The notes beneath the pieces are model-generated. The model was not told where the DNA came from and ran no database searches. It was given only the letters and a program-made list of their open reading frames with translations. Positions 60,801 to 64,000 of a stretch of DNA of 64,000 nucleotides are shown here, piece after piece (within the stretch, counting starts at the first letter, position 1; the number at the start of each line of letters is the position of its first letter). The stretch spans positions 62,001-126,000 of the forward strand of contig VZSF01008831.1 in NCBI GenBank assembly GCA_013398295.1, given 5' to 3'. The stretch is from Chionis minor (lineage: Eukaryota > Chordata > Aves > Charadriiformes > Chionididae). Made by a program: the position numbers and the translations under genes.

Positions 60801-63800
60801 AGTGGTTCTTGAATGTCTGAATGTTTGTAAAAATTAATCAAGTTAGGGTAGTAGTCAGTGATGGCTACCAGCTACAGTGTCCTACATGAGAGCAGGATCA
60901 TTAGTTCCTTAAGTACCTGTCTGTTATCTTTGCATTACACATTATCATCCAATAATGTAGCCTGAGTGGCAGACAGTTACATTCTTACACTGTGGAGCTT
61001 TCTGAACATTACTGGCATTACTAAAGAAGCTATTTAACACATTAAAAAGTGTTGCATATAATCGGAAAACTCATGTGGAGAAAGAAATTATCAATAAGGA
61101 AACATCAATAAATGTTTACATAGGTATCATGGCTTCTTAGGCTTTATTATGAATGAACAATTATGTCCTTTACACAAATCAATATGTAAGTTAAAAGCTG
61201 TAACTGGTATAAGGTCACAGACCTGTGAATAATTCTGATCCATATTAGTTATCAGTAGAAATGTAAATGATAAATTAGAATTGTTTAAAAATATTTAACC
61301 AGATCCTCCCAAACCTGCTGTATTGAGGAAAAAATCACAAAGAAAACAGTAATCTTTCTCAGCATTCATCCACTAGACTGTCTCTTTGTGGTGTGGAGAC
61401 TACAGCAGAGCCCTAACATGTCTCAGTTCACCCTGATGTGGAAAAGTTAAGGCAAAAAAAAGAGAACTGCATGGAACAAGGGTGGGTGAGAGCCGTAGTT
61501 CTATGGCTAAGCCTTCAGCTCATACTAGAGTGTGGAACAAAACTCTGCCCAGATTACTTGGGGATTAGAAGTGCTGACAGAACAAGTGGAGAAACAACTA
61601 GCATATAAAAAGACTAAATTGCTGAAGCCTCCTGCCTTGTAGTTGAGACCTTTCTTATAAGCGGCTGTTGCTTTCATGTTTTACAAAATGTGTGCAGAGA
61701 AGTATAGAAAGAACACTGTCAAGGAGAAGGTTGGAGAGAGGATGGAGAAAGGGAGGCCTTCACTACAGATGTGGGGACTCATGGTTGGTGTGTTGAGATA
61801 CAGGAAACAACTGGACTCGGGGGTTATATATTAGGTTCCATATATTATTCTCCTAAAATCAACCGTAAATCTGGTTTGCTGTTCGATCAGAATCACCTCA
61901 ATCACCTTATATTCAGATAAATATAGTACATAACAAATGGGAAAACAGGGCTAGTATTAACAATGAATATAAATTGGCAACTAAGAATTATAGAAAGTTG
62001 ATAAAGAAGCAAAAGGACACAAGGAAAAGCTTACAACCTAAAATATGAAAGAGATTTTTAACTACACTAGGAACAAAAGAAATTCTAATAATATTACTTT
62101 TCCCTCAGTAAATTGAAATAATATATCACAAATAATACATCTTTCTCTTTTCTATTGAATAAATATTTCTACTCCCTATTTGAAAAAAAAATGAAATAAA
62201 TGCAGTAATTTCAGAGTCTGCCGATGAAATGGTTTTCACACTAACAGTAAATCAGAAGCTGCAGCTCCTATAGCTAGCTATTTTTAAAGCAACAGAGCTG
62301 GCCAATCTCCTGTCCCAAAGAGTGAAAAATGAAAAGGGTGAGAAGCTTCCTACTTTCTCAGTGTTGATTTCTAATGCAACTTAAAACTCTTAGGAAATTC
62401 CAAACTATTGAAAGGCAATGAAAAAATGAAAACCAGAAAGCTAAGATACTGTTTTAATTTAAAAGGGATACAAATGTGATGACTCCATTAACTATATAAC
62501 TCTTACATTGATTCTGTGTAAACTGATCAAATAGTTTAATTACAACTTGATTTATAGAAATTGATAAAGAGAAAACAGTTATCTCCAATTAACATCAGTT
62601 TATGGAAACCGGATATTGCTCAAAATAAAATTGTCTTTGATGAGTTCACAAATTAGACTCTTGGAGGGATCATTGTTGTTTTATTATTTAGCATTGCCAA
62701 AAACACTTTTCACAGACACAATTCAGAAACAGATTTAAAATCTGGAGGGGTTTCAGAGCAAGGTTATAAACAGTTTTGAAAAGGGATAGTAGTATAAGAT
62801 GGTGCTCTGCGCTCCTAGAACATCCCAGAGTCAGACCAGAGTCAGAACCAACAGTCACAGAGGACATGAAGAACAGATATAAGACAAACAGGCAACTTTT
62901 TGATGTAACAGACAAAATGGCAAAATATCAAATGTCTGGAAATAATGGAGTAGTATCGAGGCAAAATTTTTACTGGGTTCCAGTGCATCCTTGGAGTAAA
63001 TAGTTAAAGCCTATGGTTAATTTTCTCACACCGGAGACAGAATTCATGGAAATCTTATAGCCTGGGATTTGTGAGTATATGTTTGTATGTACACTAATAA
63101 CAGTCATAACATTAAAAAAAAAAAAAGGTTAACAGACCATTCGGTATAGGAACTGGGCAGGTTGATCAATTAATTAGTATTATCATGTCATGGTAAAAAT
63201 ATACATTAACTTGCTATATGCGAGTAGACCCACGTGATCCTTCTACTGGCTTCAGTAAATTCAATATCAGACTATATTCAGAACTATCCACCCTCTGTGA
63301 GAAAGAAACAGTTCATTGACTGTTTATGGTCTGCTTGCTTACGAGTGCAATATCATTATTATTTCCTAGAAATTTAAATCAGAAAGGACTGTAGATCATT
63401 TAGATTTAACTGTTTTCTCACCTAGACACTGTAGGAGATCAGACATCTTTCACCAAGCTCATAGTATGCTTTTTTAAACTCAAATAGTCAAATAAGGAAT
63501 GGCAAATAACCAACAAAGAGGATTTCCATATCAACATTTAGTCAAAGATCTATGCAAATATTTCTGGAAGAGTAGGGGTTTTCAAATGGATATAGCAACA
63601 CCATAAGCCACAGAACTTGACATAGCACTTTGAGAAAGCTGAGCATTGTGCAGGTATTCAACTTCTTTATTTGACAGGTTAATAGATTTTTTTAAAAGGT
63701 GTTTTTTAAAGTCAGAAAAGTATAAGTGTCCTCAGCCCAGAAATTTAGAAGGAAGAATCTCAACAAAGAGGAGAATAAGGGAAGGCAGAGTCACCAGCAG

Positions 63801-64000
63801 TATAGTATGGCCAGGCAAAAATGTGACTGAGGCAGAATGATTGAAGAAGTCCTTGGCTTTCAGCCCAGATCAGAAACTAACAAGTTATGGGCTCCAAAGC
63901 AACTGCAATGAAACTGAATTATTCAGTTGGATTAGTTCAAAATACTGCTTAATGGCACCTTAAAGTAAGTGACTCCCTATTAGGAGTAAATCCTTATTAA
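57890..64000. other. AT-rich noncoding DNA, no gene seen
   Basis: Only chance-like frames (75 codons or fewer). Simple tracts: a (TTTC)n patch at about 58869-58893, T13-C7 at 59619-59638 and an A13 run near 63113-63126. Octamer motifs lie at 60044-60051 and 63552-63559. The window ends without a boundary. Confidence 0.55.

Noticed and set aside
1..64000. tRNA, 5S, U6 and other small RNA genes
   Set aside because: I looked for B-box (GGTTCRA-type) words with an acceptor stem and for known snRNA starts and found none with a consistent structure.

Overview
The window looks like avian nuclear DNA, most likely from a neoavian bird. It contains two CR1 LINE fragments whose 3' ends carry the bird-typical octamer-like ATTCTATG units. 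It also contains two copies of an ERV long terminal repeat (LTR) that starts TGTCCTGG on its own strand, a long (ATTCT)n array, and otherwise AT-rich unique sequence. I find no convincing protein-coding gene, tRNA, rRNA, CRISPR array or bacterial-type operon. Every open frame is short (135 codons at most), and none that I can read belongs to a recognisable host protein family. The best reading is a gene desert or the inside of a very large intron.

Layout. 1-160 is a pentanucleotide array cut by the window edge, followed to about 400 by GC-richer sequence that resembles part of an avian LTR. 401-9394 is AT-rich noncoding DNA with small tracts and one perfect 17-bp inverted repeat holding two octamer (POU) motifs. 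9400-10113 and 13339-14130 are two minus-strand solo LTRs of one family, each with its own target-site duplication and a recognisable TATA box and polyadenylation signal. 19600-20470 is a GC-richer island that ends in an exon-like segment. 36785-38456 is a plus-strand, 5'-truncated, dead CR1. 40119-40206 is a pyrimidine tract with the only ambiguous base. 52161-53080 is a minus-strand CR1 that has lost the middle of its reverse transcriptase. 54360-55460 is motif-rich unique sequence that could be regulatory.

The parts do not form a pathway. They record transposon insertion and decay in noncoding DNA. I see no previously undescribed system. The observations most worth checking are the two independent solo LTRs, the palindromic double octamer, the two exon-like segments and the motif-rich block near 55 kb.
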